Virus record (IMG/VR): IMGVR_UViG_3300033996_001317
Span: 1 to 36,964 of that record
Direction: 5' to 3' (one strand)
DNA from: a virus
Length of the DNA stretch: 36,964 bases
Each line of letters starts with the position of its first letter. The stretch's first letter is position 1. The notes beneath the pieces are model-generated. The model was not told the origin of the DNA and ran no database searches. It was given only the letters and a program-made list of their open reading frames with translations. Positions 14,235 through 20,587 of the stretch are shown one piece after another. The position numbers and the translations under genes are program-made.

Positions 14235-15665
14235 TCACTCAGTTGAAAACATCTTGTAACGCAACTCCCCATCGGTCGCCTCGGCCGTGAACAACGCCAC
14301 GCCACGCGACTGACAATGTTTCGCGATTGCCATTTGGTTTGCTGGATCTAGTGCCTCCCAGCACTCTTGCGGGATCGATAGTAGACTGTCAGCCCCTGCG
14401 ATCTCGATCACAATATCAAGAGCGATCCGCCATCGTTCCCCGGCTGACAGATCATCGTATAGCGTTGGCCCCCGCGATGTGTCGTAATACAGTCGGCCAT
14501 TCATAACCGCGAGATCGACCCCGAGTCTGTTGATTTGCTCCGACAGGATACCGTCGATTTTGGCTGCCCCGGCTCGGCAATACTTTCCCAAGTTGGCATC
14601 GTGATCCGCTACCCGCTGCCACTTGTCAGCCCCGTCTCGGTCGATGTGTTTTTTTCGCTGGATCTCACCTGCTTGTTCGCGATGCCTCGCGTTTTCGACG
14701 GCAACCACCCTTTCGGTTATGTACTTGCCATCGATTAGCATTGGCTCGCCAGCGTCCACAACAGCCCGCAGTTCCCGCTGTGATTTTTCGATCTGCTGTG
14801 TGTGCCGAAGCTCCTGCATCCACGATTTTAGGTTGCTTTGAGCGTCGACGAGCTTGACTTTCAGTAAATCAATTTCATTTTGCGTTTCGCGGGCTCGCGT
14901 TTCCCACCACTTGATCTTGTGCTCGATTTCATTCATCGGCTTGTAGTCAGTGGCCATTTGGTCAAGCTGGCTTTTGCACGTAATCCACTGCGATCGTTGC
15001 TCTTGTCTGGCTTGCGCAGACCCCTGGATTTCGGCAAGATCGCGAATTGCTTGTTCGCTTAAAGCCCGCAGCTTATCCCCATCCCGCTCGATTGTCGAAT
15101 CGATCCCCTGACACTGCTCGTACAGCAGCGATGCTCTGGCGGTCGCGGCGGCTGCTGAATTCTCGGAGAATCTCGCCAACTTTTCGATCTCGTCCTTGAG
15201 ATTTGCGGCAATTTTCAGAACGTCCTCCGACTCGACAACGCGATTCTTGGCGTGGTCATACCCCTCAACCCCATCGAAGATCCCGATGTCCGGCTCAACC
15301 CCGGCGAATTGAATCAACGTACGAATTCTGGCTCGATCTGATGCCTCGGGATCGACAAAACCGGGATCAACTAATTTGTCAATCGAGTGTTTGCCCTCGA
15401 TCGATTGGAGCTCCAGTTCCCCGGCTCGCGTCGTTGATTTGGCCACACGCAGCGTGATTCCCGGTGCGGTTACTTTTCCAAATTTGGCCCCGTCTCGTGC
15501 TGTAAGCCCTCGGTCTTTGGCTCCCGCAGCCGTTGCGATCGCGTCAAGTGCGGTTGATTTTCCGCAGCCGTTTGCGCCCTGCAGGACAACCACCCCGCCC
15601 CTCTCAGGGATCGGTAGCGTCAGATGGACGATAGCCTTGACGTCGTCTATTTTAATTTCTTTCAT
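14235..15665 (-). CDS. RecF/SMC-like AAA ATPase with coiled coil
   Basis: 476 residues from ATG at 15665 (GGAACGAGAC upstream). Walker A is VVVLQGANGCGKST at about residues 25-38. Residues about 150-330 are a long coiled coil (TQNEIDLLKVKLVDAQSNLK). The ABC signature DLSAGERWRIALDIVIEI is at the C-terminal side. The following Walker B position reads SLLSIPQECWEALD, where the usual Asp-Glu pair is replaced, so hydrolysis may be weak. It lies between exonuclease and annealing genes, as in other phage recombination operons with SbcC/RecF-like ATPases. It probably organises DNA ends or the nuclease. Confidence 0.85.
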   Translation of the reverse strand: MKEIKIDDVKAIVHLTLPIPERGGVVVLQGANGCGKSTALDAIATAAGAKDRGLTARDGAKFGKVTAPGITLRVAKSTTRAGELELQSIEGKHSIDKLVDPGFVDPEASDRARIRTLIQFAGVEPDIGIFDGVEGYDHAKNRVVESEDVLKIAANLKDEIEKLARFSENSAAAATARASLLYEQCQGIDSTIERDGDKLRALSEQAIRDLAEIQGSAQARQEQRSQWITCKSQLDQMATDYKPMNEIEHKIKWWETRARETQNEIDLLKVKLVDAQSNLKSWMQELRHTQQIEKSQRELRAVVDAGEPMLIDGKYITERVVAVENARHREQAGEIQRKKHIDRDGADKWQRVADHDANLGKYCRAGAAKIDGILSEQINRLGVDLAVMNGRLYYDTSRGPTLYDDLSAGERWRIALDIVIEIAGADSLLSIPQECWEALDPANQMAIAKHCQSRGVALFTAEATDGELRYKMFSTE

Positions 15666-15708
15666 GTCTCGTTCCTGTTTGGTGTAAAATGTGAGTGATT
15701 GACCGCAC

Positions 15709-16629
15709 TCAGTTCGGTTTTTTGGTTGCTCGGAAATCAATGTAACATGACGCACCAACAAGGTATCCCGGTTTCTGGATCAGCTTTCTGCGGACAATTC
15801 GACCATCCCCGAGATCGCCTGCGTAGTTGTCCCCGATCGCATACAGCACCTCGGATTTGTATCGCTCGCGTCGATCATTCAGCTCCTTGACTTGCTTGCC
15901 CAGTGACTCGTAGGAAAACCATGCGTCGGCTGTGATGTCCTCAAGCTCGACCACCTGCCCATTGATGTCGCTGTGCATCTCCCTGATAAGCTTCGGCGTC
16001 GATTCGTGCTCCCAATTCGGCTCGGGGGGATCGTCATTTTGAATTCGTTCCCACAACTCCTGCCCGGCGTCAATAAGGTAGCCAATCATCAGTTCATTGC
16101 GATCGACCTTGTATATTTTTGTTTTTGCCCCATCGAAAAGAACCGGCACAAATACCGTCTGAACATGATCCCCCATCACCGCCATTTGCCACTGGCATTG
16201 ACATAGGTACTGCCCCGGAATCTGATCTGTGTCCTCCTCGTTCCATCGACTGTTCATTCGCCACGTTGTCGTCTTCGCCTCGACTAGCTCAGACTCAGAT
16301 AGGATCGTGTCTGGCGTCGCTGTCATCCACGGCCGTGCGATACTGCGAAACATTGGTGGATGCGGATCCAGCGGGACTGTCTGCGTGATTTGGTGGAACC
16401 TGGTTAGGACAACCGGCTCCAGCAGCCTTCCCATGATCATCGGTTCGGTTTCTTCGAGTGGTGGCAGCCTCCCCATCTTTCGCAAAAAGACTTCGAGGCT
16501 AGTCTGATAACATCCCTCGTCTTTCCCGAGTCCCGCTGCTGCGGCGATCTCACTGGCCCCGATCCCGGTATTGCGTGCCGCGTACCATTCTGGCGTGTGA
16601 GGCCTTGCGACAATTTCAGCCTGCTTCAT
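15709..16629 (-). CDS. YqaJ/lambda-exonuclease family viral recombinase exonuclease
   Basis: 306 residues from ATG at 16629, chosen over the GTG three codons upstream because GGAGGGTGATAACA then has proper spacing. Motifs of the PD-(D/E)XK family are seen in order: TGIGASEIAAAAG, MIMGRLLEPVVLTRF (active-site Glu helix), TPDTILSESELVEAKTT (the Asp and the E-x-K) and YLCQCQWQMAVMG (Gln-box). It resects double-stranded ends 5' to 3' to feed RecT. The gene overlaps the preceding one by 14 bases. Confidence 0.92.
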   Translation of the reverse strand: MKQAEIVARPHTPEWYAARNTGIGASEIAAAAGLGKDEGCYQTSLEVFLRKMGRLPPLEETEPMIMGRLLEPVVLTRFHQITQTVPLDPHPPMFRSIARPWMTATPDTILSESELVEAKTTTWRMNSRWNEEDTDQIPGQYLCQCQWQMAVMGDHVQTVFVPVLFDGAKTKIYKVDRNELMIGYLIDAGQELWERIQNDDPPEPNWEHESTPKLIREMHSDINGQVVELEDITADAWFSYESLGKQVKELNDRRERYKSEVLYAIGDNYAGDLGDGRIVRRKLIQKPGYLVGASCYIDFRATKKPN

Positions 16630-16864
16630 TGTTATCACCCTCCGTTGGCTTGTTCATCTGCGTGATTCGGTAGGTTGGTCGGATTAGTTCCGCCTTAAAC
16701 AAGATCCCTCGCTCCTCCCACAGGAAGCCCGGAAACAACGGATTAAACTCGGGGCAAACCGCAATCATGCTTCCTGCTGAGTTCCGAATAACATCCTCAA
16801 GTCTGTCTGTTAATTCACGGCGAAACTTTAGCTGCCGTAAGTCAATCTCCTGCGGCTGATTCAT
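16616..16864 (-). CDS. Hypothetical protein upstream of the exonuclease
   Basis: 82 residues from ATG at 16864 (GAGGA about 9 bases upstream); a TTG three codons earlier is less likely. Begins MNQPQEIDLRQLKFRRELTD, then a compact mixed region (MIAVCPEFNPLFPGFLWEER). Co-transcribed with exonuclease, ATPase and recT, so possibly a recombination accessory. No known family. Confidence 0.6.
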   Translation of the reverse strand: MNQPQEIDLRQLKFRRELTDRLEDVIRNSAGSMIAVCPEFNPLFPGFLWEERGILFKAELIRPTYRITQMNKPTEGDNNEAG

Positions 16865-16865
16865 C

Positions 16866-16943
16866 TCATTCAATCCTCAAGCACCACGCTGCAAGCGAGC
16901 AAATCACGACGATTGCTCCGCTGATAATCACGTCTCGAACCAT
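16866..16943 (-). CDS. 25-residue single-TM peptide
   Basis: Reads MVRDVIISGAIVVICSLAAW then CLRIE. A GGAGG lies 12 bases before the ATG, and the ATG follows the csrA stop after one base. The central 18 residues are hydrophobic with a charged residue pair on each side, a minimal transmembrane helix. Too short for usual gene finders. The tight placement between csrA and the next gene supports translation. Confidence 0.5.
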   Translation of the reverse strand: MVRDVIISGAIVVICSLAAWCLRIE

Positions 16944-16944
16944 G

Positions 16945-17151
16945 TCAATTGTCCTCCGTCTTGACCTTGCCACGCTCGGCAAGCGAACCCTCGCTTTTAA
17001 TCTTGTCGTATACAGCCCTTCTGTGAATCACATGTTTTTTTGGTGCTTCAAACCCGAGTTGCACAACACCGTTTGCGTTTTTTACAATCCAAATAACGAT
17101 GTCATCGTTAATAAAAAACTGATCCCCGATCTTTCCTGACAGATTGAGCAT
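16945..17151 (-). CDS. csrA: CsrA-family RNA-binding translational regulator
   Basis: 68 residues, the usual CsrA length. The alignment to bacterial CsrA is clear by eye: MLNLSGKIGDQFFINDDIVI for MLILTRRVGE..., then GVVQLGFEAPKKHVIHRRAV with H43-R44 in register with the RNA-binding His-Arg of CsrA, and YDKIKSEG. Arg6 and Arg7 of the canonical protein are Gly6 and Lys7 here, so RNA affinity or specificity may differ. The ATG has GGAGGGGGGATGAC. CsrA dimers bind GGA motifs in leaders, usually blocking ribosome binding. This leader and related ones upstream contain GGGGGATGAC, which fits auto-control or control of neighbours; that is inference. Confidence 0.85.
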   Translation of the reverse strand: MLNLSGKIGDQFFINDDIVIWIVKNANGVVQLGFEAPKKHVIHRRAVYDKIKSEGSLAERGKVKTEDN

Positions 17152-17169
17152 GTCATCCCCCCTCCGTGG

Positions 17170-18042
17170 TTATTGTTTCGCGTCGAATTCCATGATTCCG
17201 TCACAGATGTTTTCGGCGCTGTCGCGGGCCAGTCGACCCCAAGTTTTCTCTGGGGCTCGCCCAGAATCCACCTGCTCTATCCCGCCACGCACACAAATCA
17301 GCGTGACCTCATCCATCATTCGTTCGCGTCGATGTCGCTGGTGTCGGTCCTCGTCCGATTCCAGATTCGTCGGTTTGTGGGCCGCGAGATCATTCAATCG
17401 CTTAAACAACTTCTGTTGCAGTGCCTCGTCGCTGGTCTCCGTCATTTCATCACCTTGTTTTTTGTTGGCCATTTCGAGTTCATTGATCCGCTCGCTGGCC
17501 CAAATAATCGACGCTGCGTCGTCGGATGTTGCCCGAAGATCTATGTGAATTCCATTTTTGAGATGTAAAACAACGTCCTCAAAAATCATCCTGTGTCCGG
17601 TGATTTTCGCCGCAGTCATATCCCCCATGTCATCCCCCTTGTTTTCTCGTGATTTTTCTGATGTTCCCGAGACGGCCGCCTGGGACAGCTTGATCTCGGC
17701 TTTCAGCTCATCGATCGTCGCATTACGTTCATGCAGGTGCGATTCAAGATCTGCAATTTTTTTCTCTATCTGCTCGAGAAACTCCGCCATTTCGCTTGCG
17801 TGCTTCTCAAGGCTTGCGATTTCTTCCTCTTTTTCACTGCGCGCACCAAGCATGGCTTTCGCCTGTTCCTCAAGGCTCGATTGCAGGCTTGCGATGCGTC
17901 GCTCTTTTTCACTGAACACACCAAGCATGGCTTTCGCCTGTTCCTCCAGATACTGGATGCGACCTTGGCCCCATTGCAGCGCTTCGCGGTTGTCTTGACT
18001 AATCCACGTCGAATCAAAAAACATCTCTCGCGGCGTTTCCAT
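17170..18042 (-). CDS. Coiled-coil protein that looks like three fused genes
   Basis: 290 residues from ATG at 18042 (AAGGGGGATGAC). Module 1 (to about 17630) is a coiled coil with a 25-residue repeat (EEQAKAMLG, SEKE, IASL). Module 2 starts at an internal ATG (17628), again with AAGGGGGATGAC, and encodes MTAAKITGHRMIFEDVVLHL onward. Module 3 starts at an internal ATG (17445) after AAGGTGATGAA and encodes a conserved-looking domain (DEVTLICVRGGIEQVDSGRA, then WGRLARDSAENICDGI). The in-frame linkers NKGDDM, NKGDDM and KKQGDEM are simply the translated ribosome sites. Nested translation of shorter products is likely. Function unknown; possibly regulatory. Confidence 0.7.
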   Translation of the reverse strand: METPREMFFDSTWISQDNREALQWGQGRIQYLEEQAKAMLGVFSEKERRIASLQSSLEEQAKAMLGARSEKEEEIASLEKHASEMAEFLEQIEKKIADLESHLHERNATIDELKAEIKLSQAAVSGTSEKSRENKGDDMGDMTAAKITGHRMIFEDVVLHLKNGIHIDLRATSDDAASIIWASERINELEMANKKQGDEMTETSDEALQQKLFKRLNDLAAHKPTNLESDEDRHQRHRRERMMDEVTLICVRGGIEQVDSGRAPEKTWGRLARDSAENICDGIMEFDAKQ

Positions 18043-18100
18043 GTCATCCCCCTTGTTTTTTCGTGATTTCCCAGATGTTCCCGAAACAGACTTCGGGAAC
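17628..18100 (-). repeat. Direct repeat of leader sequence at two module starts, plus 75-base repeat
   Basis: 17628-17680 and 18040-18092 (plus strand CATGTCATCCCCCTTGTTTT, then TCGTGATTT and GATGTTCCCGA) are near identical. Each ends a module with VSGTS(E/G)KSR(E/K)NKGDDM in translation. Within module 1 the element CACCAAGCATGGCTTTCGCC occurs at 17844 and again at 17919, a 75-base period matching a 25-residue protein repeat. The leader pair could recombine and explain the fusion. Confidence 0.8.
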
Positions 18101-18129
18101 AGAAAACACCCCTCGCAGAATCGCAATTG

Positions 18130-18267
18130 TCAGACGATCGGCTCCGGCGTGAACCCAGCAACACGCTGCACCGGCTGCGAGGGATGTCCACTTGATTTGA
18201 ACGGCCGGCGGGAATACCTCAGGGAATCATTCCCCGATTCGACCGCACCGGCTCGGCCATCCTTGAT
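18130..18267 (-). pseudogene. 45-codon open frame separated by TGA from an upstream TM peptide
   Basis: After the TGA at 18268-18270 that ends the 28-residue TM peptide, the same frame continues for 45 codons: IKDGRAGAVESGNDSLRYSR, then RPFKSSGHPSQPVQRVAGFT and PEPIV, ending at TGA 18130-18132. It has no ATG, GTG or TTG start near its beginning. The composition is strongly protein-like. Likely a nonsense-split gene or a fragment left by recombination; readthrough cannot be excluded. Confidence 0.4.
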
Positions 18268-18354
18268 TCATCGCATTTTGTTCGCGGCCCAGATCGCGGC
18301 GACGATGATTTCCACCACCGAAAGCCCAGCAATCCACGCAAGTATTGTGATCAT
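18268..18354 (-). CDS. 28-residue single-TM peptide
   Basis: Reads MITILAWIAGLSVVEIIVAA then IWAANKMR. The ATG overlaps the stop of the HTH gene (ATGA), with AAGGTCAAAA as ribosome site. About 20 hydrophobic residues are followed by a positive tail, so a small membrane peptide. It may be the N-terminus of a longer protein now cut by TGA. Confidence 0.5.
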   Translation of the reverse strand: MITILAWIAGLSVVEIIVAAIWAANKMR

Positions 18355-18623
18355 TTTTTGACCTTTTTTGATTTAATCCAATCGCAAAAATCGCTCCCGA
18401 CGATGAAAACTACCTGCCCGTTTTTGACTGACGTCAGCCCCTGCCTGATCCATCCGCGAATCGTCCTGCGGCTCGATCCCACGGCAGCCGCCAGCGCGTC
18501 GATGGTGTAGGTTTTGTCGGGATCAATTGGCTCAGGATGTCGCGTCACTTGTGATGTGCTCGATTTGGTATGGATTTGGTATTGATTTCGTCCCAAATTA
18601 GCATCGGCAGTTTTTGCCGTCAA
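18351..18623 (-). CDS. Excisionase/AlpA-like helix-turn-helix protein
   Basis: 90 residues from a TTG at 18623; no ATG or GTG is available and the ribosome site is weak, so the start is uncertain. Residues about 38-85 (YTIDALAAAVGSSRRTIRGW, IRQGLTSVKNGQVVFIVG, DFCDWIKSK) match a MerR/Xis-type winged helix: two short helices, a turn and a beta wing. It could be a recombination directionality factor or an early transcription factor. No integrase is visible in this window to pair with it. Confidence 0.65.
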   Translation of the reverse strand: MTAKTADANLGRNQYQIHTKSSTSQVTRHPEPIDPDKTYTIDALAAAVGSSRRTIRGWIRQGLTSVKNGQVVFIVGSDFCDWIKSKKVKK

Positions 18624-18641
18624 TCTCGACCCGTGAGGAAT

Positions 18642-18908
18642 TCAGGATTTTGACTTGGCCAACTTTTTCTTTTGAGCCAGCAAAGTCCTTTCCGTGAATT
18701 TGTGCCCCGGCTTCGGCCCCATGCTTGGACGCGGCAGGAATTTGTGGGCTCTTCCCACAGTTCCAATCGCAATTAGACCTTGACGAATGAGATGTTCGAT
18801 TGCCTCCGATCGATTCAGACTCCTGAGAACGACTGAGCCAGCGATAATTTTTAGCGTGTCCGGCATCAGGCGGATGCTGATTGCCGGGGACAGTGGTTTT
18901 TCGGTCAT
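18642..18908 (-). CDS. Ribbon-helix-helix-like protein
   Basis: 88 residues. The N-terminal part (AISIRLMPDTLKIIAGSVVL, then RSLNRSEAIEHLIRQGL) has the ribbon-helix-helix pattern of CopG/Arc repressors: a beta strand with alternating residues and two helices with the SRSEAI-like turn. The C-terminus is basic (KLAKSKS). GAAAG lies 8 bases before the ATG; modest. An early repressor or plasmid-type regulator is likely. Confidence 0.65.
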   Translation of the reverse strand: MTEKPLSPAISIRLMPDTLKIIAGSVVLRSLNRSEAIEHLIRQGLIAIGTVGRAHKFLPRPSMGPKPGHKFTERTLLAQKKKLAKSKS

Positions 18909-18927
18909 GATTTCTTTCGGTTTTATG

Positions 18928-18960
18928 GTTAGTGACCCGCCACAAATGTGACGGGTTGTC
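18928..18960 (-). repeat. Hairpin leader element, copy 1 (diverged)
   Basis: Reads, on the minus strand, GACAACCCGTCACATTTGTG then GCGGGTCACTAAC. The CCCG/CGGG and CACA/TGTG arms can pair. It is a shortened copy of the three elements upstream and lies at the end of the 25-residue ORF, before the ribbon-helix-helix gene. Confidence 0.7.
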
Positions 18961-19006
18961 CTCGGAATTCTCCGTCAAATAGTTTTGTTATGATTCTTTC
19001 GTTCAT
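18929..19006 (-). CDS. 25-residue ORF ending in the hairpin element
   Basis: Reads MNERIITKLFDGEFRGQPVT then FVAGH, with a strong AAAGGAGAAATA before the ATG. It lies just after the zinc-ribbon gene. The last third is encoded by the hairpin repeat itself, so the frame may have been cut short when the element entered. Confidence 0.45.
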   Translation of the reverse strand: MNERIITKLFDGEFRGQPVTFVAGH

Positions 19007-19017
19007 TATTTCTCCTT

Positions 19018-19182
19018 TCAAATGTCGTCACGACGAGTCTGTAAACAGTCTGCACACAGCGTCACCCATTCAGTACGGTCACATACTTCATAAATGTAAG
19101 GGTCGATAGTGTGTTCGACTAAATCGACACGTCTGCACATGTCGCACGTGCCTTGTTTAAGTTTTGGTAATGGTTGATTCAT
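19018..19182 (-). CDS. Small zinc-ribbon protein
   Basis: 54 residues from ATG at 19182 (AGGAGACAAA). A GTG at 19227 in the same frame has an equally strong GAGGAGGAAATC and would add 15 residues (NQGFRKHNYPSGDK); both may be used. CDMC and CADC pairs, 26 residues apart, form a C4 zinc ribbon (TCDMCRRVDLVE, then WVTLCADCLQTR). A nucleic-acid or protein-binding role is typical. Confidence 0.7.
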   Translation of the reverse strand: MNQPLPKLKQGTCDMCRRVDLVEHTIDPYIYEVCDRTEWVTLCADCLQTRRDDI

Positions 19183-19241
19183 TTTGTCTCCTGATGGATA
19201 ATTGTGTTTCCTAAATCCTTGATTCACGATTTCCTCCTCTC

Positions 19242-19280
19242 GTTAGTTGGCCCGCAGCACATGCGACGGGCTTGGGTTGT
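19242..19280 (-). repeat. Hairpin leader element, copy 2
   Basis: Minus strand ACAACCCAAGCCCGTCGCAT then GTGCTGCGGGCCAACTAAC. GCCCG and CGGGC arms enclose a GCATGTGC-type centre. It lies between the stop of the 105-residue gene and the ribosome site of the zinc-ribbon gene. Confidence 0.85.
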
Positions 19281-19597
19281 CACATCAGGCCGGATTGCAT
19301 TTGCTGGTGTCGCCAGTGCGTCACGGCCGAGCACGATTTCAGGCTGGCGGTCCGGTGCCGCCAGACTACGCTGCAGGTGTTCCCGAACTCGTCGGGGGAA
19401 TGATTGATTGCGATTGTTTTCTGTCCGTCCGCCCAGCGGATGATCTCCACGGACAATGCGGAGAATCCATATTTTTTACCTATTCGGCGGGCAAACTTAC
19501 CCTGCCGAACTGTGATTTTGGGACCGTCCATCGTATGTGCTCTGAAGTCCACTTCTCGTCCACCAAATCGCAATGACGTTGCAATCTGTGTTTTCAT
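19280..19597 (-). CDS. Small protein of unknown function between hairpin elements
   Basis: 105 residues, ATG preceded by AAGGAACGAGACC. Basic, with MKTQIATSLRFGGREVDFRA, ITVRQGKFARRIGKKYGFSA and ADGQKTIAINHSPD. It appears to be a small alpha/beta protein of the accessory early type. Copy 2 of the hairpin begins at its stop codon and copy 3 precedes its ribosome site. Confidence 0.65.
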   Translation of the reverse strand: MKTQIATSLRFGGREVDFRAHTMDGPKITVRQGKFARRIGKKYGFSALSVEIIRWADGQKTIAINHSPDEFGNTCSVVWRHRTASLKSCSAVTHWRHQQMQSGLM

Positions 19598-19616
19598 GGT
19601 CTCGTTCCTTGTTTGA

Positions 19617-19657
19617 GTTAGTTAGCCCCCCGCACATGCGACGGGCTTGGGGTTGTT
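19617..19657 (-). repeat. Hairpin leader element, copy 3
   Basis: Minus strand AACAACCCCAAGCCCGTCGC then ATGTGCGGGGGGCTAACTAAC. The CGCA/TGCG arms flank a TG centre. Starts right at the stop of the 98-residue gene and is followed by the ribosome site of the 105-residue gene. Confidence 0.85.
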
Positions 19658-19952
19658 ACTTCTGCGCCGCGAGCCTAAGCTTCCGGCGCACGTCTTGCCG
19701 CACGTGTACCAGTTCTCGTGCGGCGTCCAATTTGTCGCACTCTTCTCCGATCAGCACGTTCCAGCCATTGGACCACCGTGATCCGTCGTGGATTCGTTCG
19801 TCGGTTTGCGGAACCTCGTGGTCCGCGACCCGGACGGCAACGCCGGTTTGCTCATGTCGATAATACACGCTGCCAGATCGGCTTTTGTTGTATCGCACGA
19901 ATCCCATGCGACGGAGGCAGGCGAGCGCGTCGCGATAAAATTGGCTTGCCAT
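19656..19952 (-). CDS. Small protein, HicA-like fold possible
   Basis: 98 residues; AAGGAACGAGACA upstream of the ATG. FYRDALACLRRMGFVRYNKS, then GSVYYRHEQTGVAVRVADHE recalls the helix, GF turn, strand and strand order of HicA-like double-stranded RNA binding domains, but the catalytic-type histidine position is not certain. The C-terminus is helical and basic. No antitoxin partner is recognisable, so I do not call a toxin. Confidence 0.6.
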   Translation of the reverse strand: MASQFYRDALACLRRMGFVRYNKSRSGSVYYRHEQTGVAVRVADHEVPQTDERIHDGSRWSNGWNVLIGEECDKLDAARELVHVRQDVRRKLRLAAQK

Positions 19953-19969
19953 TGTCTCGTTCCTTTCAA

Positions 19970-20008
19970 GTTAGTTGGCCCGCCGCACATGTGACGGGCT
20001 TGGGTTGT
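19970..20008 (-). repeat. Hairpin leader element, copy 4
   Basis: Minus strand ACAACCCAAGCCCGTCACAT then GTGCGGCGGGCCAACTAAC. Arms GCCCG/CGGGC with the palindromic centre CACATGTG. Lies between the 122-residue gene and the ribosome site of the 98-residue gene. Confidence 0.85.
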
Positions 20009-20013
20009 GTTGA

Positions 20014-20382
20014 TCAGCGGACGAGAGCGGCTCGGCGAGCTCCCTCAGCGACTCCGACGAATTGATATCCGTCCCAGCCACGATTCAGGCTTTCGACATA
20101 GTTCTTATTTTTCTGGGCTTCCGTTTTTGCGGTGACCAGCAATTGCTGTAGGGCAGCAATTGCTGTCCGTCGTGACATCGCAGACTCATATTTTAGCTTG
20201 CGAGTATACCCGGCACCGGAATCTGCGTCTCCGACCGTGTATTGCGTCCCGTCGAGTCGTTCAAATACGGACCAAGTAAAAAACTGTGGGTCTAGCGAAT
20301 GCGTCCCACTGTTTGTGGCAACGATTTCATCAGTGGACAGCATTTTAATTTCTTCAACAATTTGATCGGCAGTCTTGGTCAT
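20014..20382 (-). CDS. First gene of the leftward early operon, unknown function
   Basis: 122 residues from ATG at 20382, chosen because AGGACCGAGACC matches the ribosome site style of the next genes; a GTG at 20421 would leave almost no leader after the promoter. Begins MTKTADQIVEEIKMLSTDEI, contains FTWSVFERLDGTQYTVGDAD and a helical Arg/Ala-rich middle. Being first after the strong promoter suggests an early takeover or regulatory role; no family recognised. Confidence 0.7.
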   Translation of the reverse strand: MTKTADQIVEEIKMLSTDEIVATNSGTHSLDPQFFTWSVFERLDGTQYTVGDADSGAGYTRKLKYESAMSRRTAIAALQQLLVTAKTEAQKNKNYVESLNRGWDGYQFVGVAEGARRAALVR

Positions 20383-20438
20383 GGTCTCGGTCCTTTTTTG
20401 GGTTTGGTTCGCGTCGGCCACGTTGGCTCGACATGTGT

Positions 20439-20466
20439 ATTATACTCTCTACTTCGACATTGTCCA
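20439..20466 (-). promoter_or_regulatory. Leftward sigma70-type promoter of the early block
   Basis: On the minus strand, TGGACA (20461-20466), a 16-base spacer, and a perfect TATAAT (20439-20444). Transcription would begin near 20432, about 50 bases before the first ATG. Box match and place right after the late terminator make it the best promoter in the window. Confidence 0.75.
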
Positions 20467-20482
20467 CTCCAGTCATGCAGTT

Positions 20483-20559
20483 TTTCGGAAGATTTTTCAG
20501 GATTTTCCGAAACCCCTATTTTTCATGGGTAATTCTCACGATACAATCTTCCGAGATTG
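20483..20559. promoter_or_regulatory. Operator-like inverted repeats and weak rightward promoter
   Basis: TTTCGGAA (20483-20490) and TTCCGAAA (20505-20512) form a perfect inverted repeat spaced by 14 bases. CAATCT and AGATTG (20544-20559) form a second around TTCC. A plus-strand TACAAT (20542-20547) with TTTTCA 16 bases upstream could be a rightward promoter overlapped by the second repeat. A regulator binding here could switch between directions. Confidence 0.45.
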
Positions 20560-20587
20560 GAAAAACACCCGATTCCAGGAGAAGATC

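Noticed and set aside
8902-18354. Two in-frame TGA cases as a sign of a recoded TGA genetic code
   Set aside because: TGA is used as the normal stop in most genes here, including many ATGA couplings, and Trp is encoded by TGG throughout.
18351-18623. Proof of lysogeny from the excisionase-like protein
   Set aside because: No integrase, attachment site or recognisable CI-type repressor in the window; Xis-like HTH proteins also act as plain regulators.
19656-19952. HicA toxin of a toxin-antitoxin pair
   Set aside because: Resemblance is only in strand order; no HicB-like partner is adjacent.
18928-20008. Repeats as a possible CRISPR array
   Set aside because: Four copies only, spaced by 290-360 bases with coding genes between, and each has its own hairpin; no spacers or cas genes.
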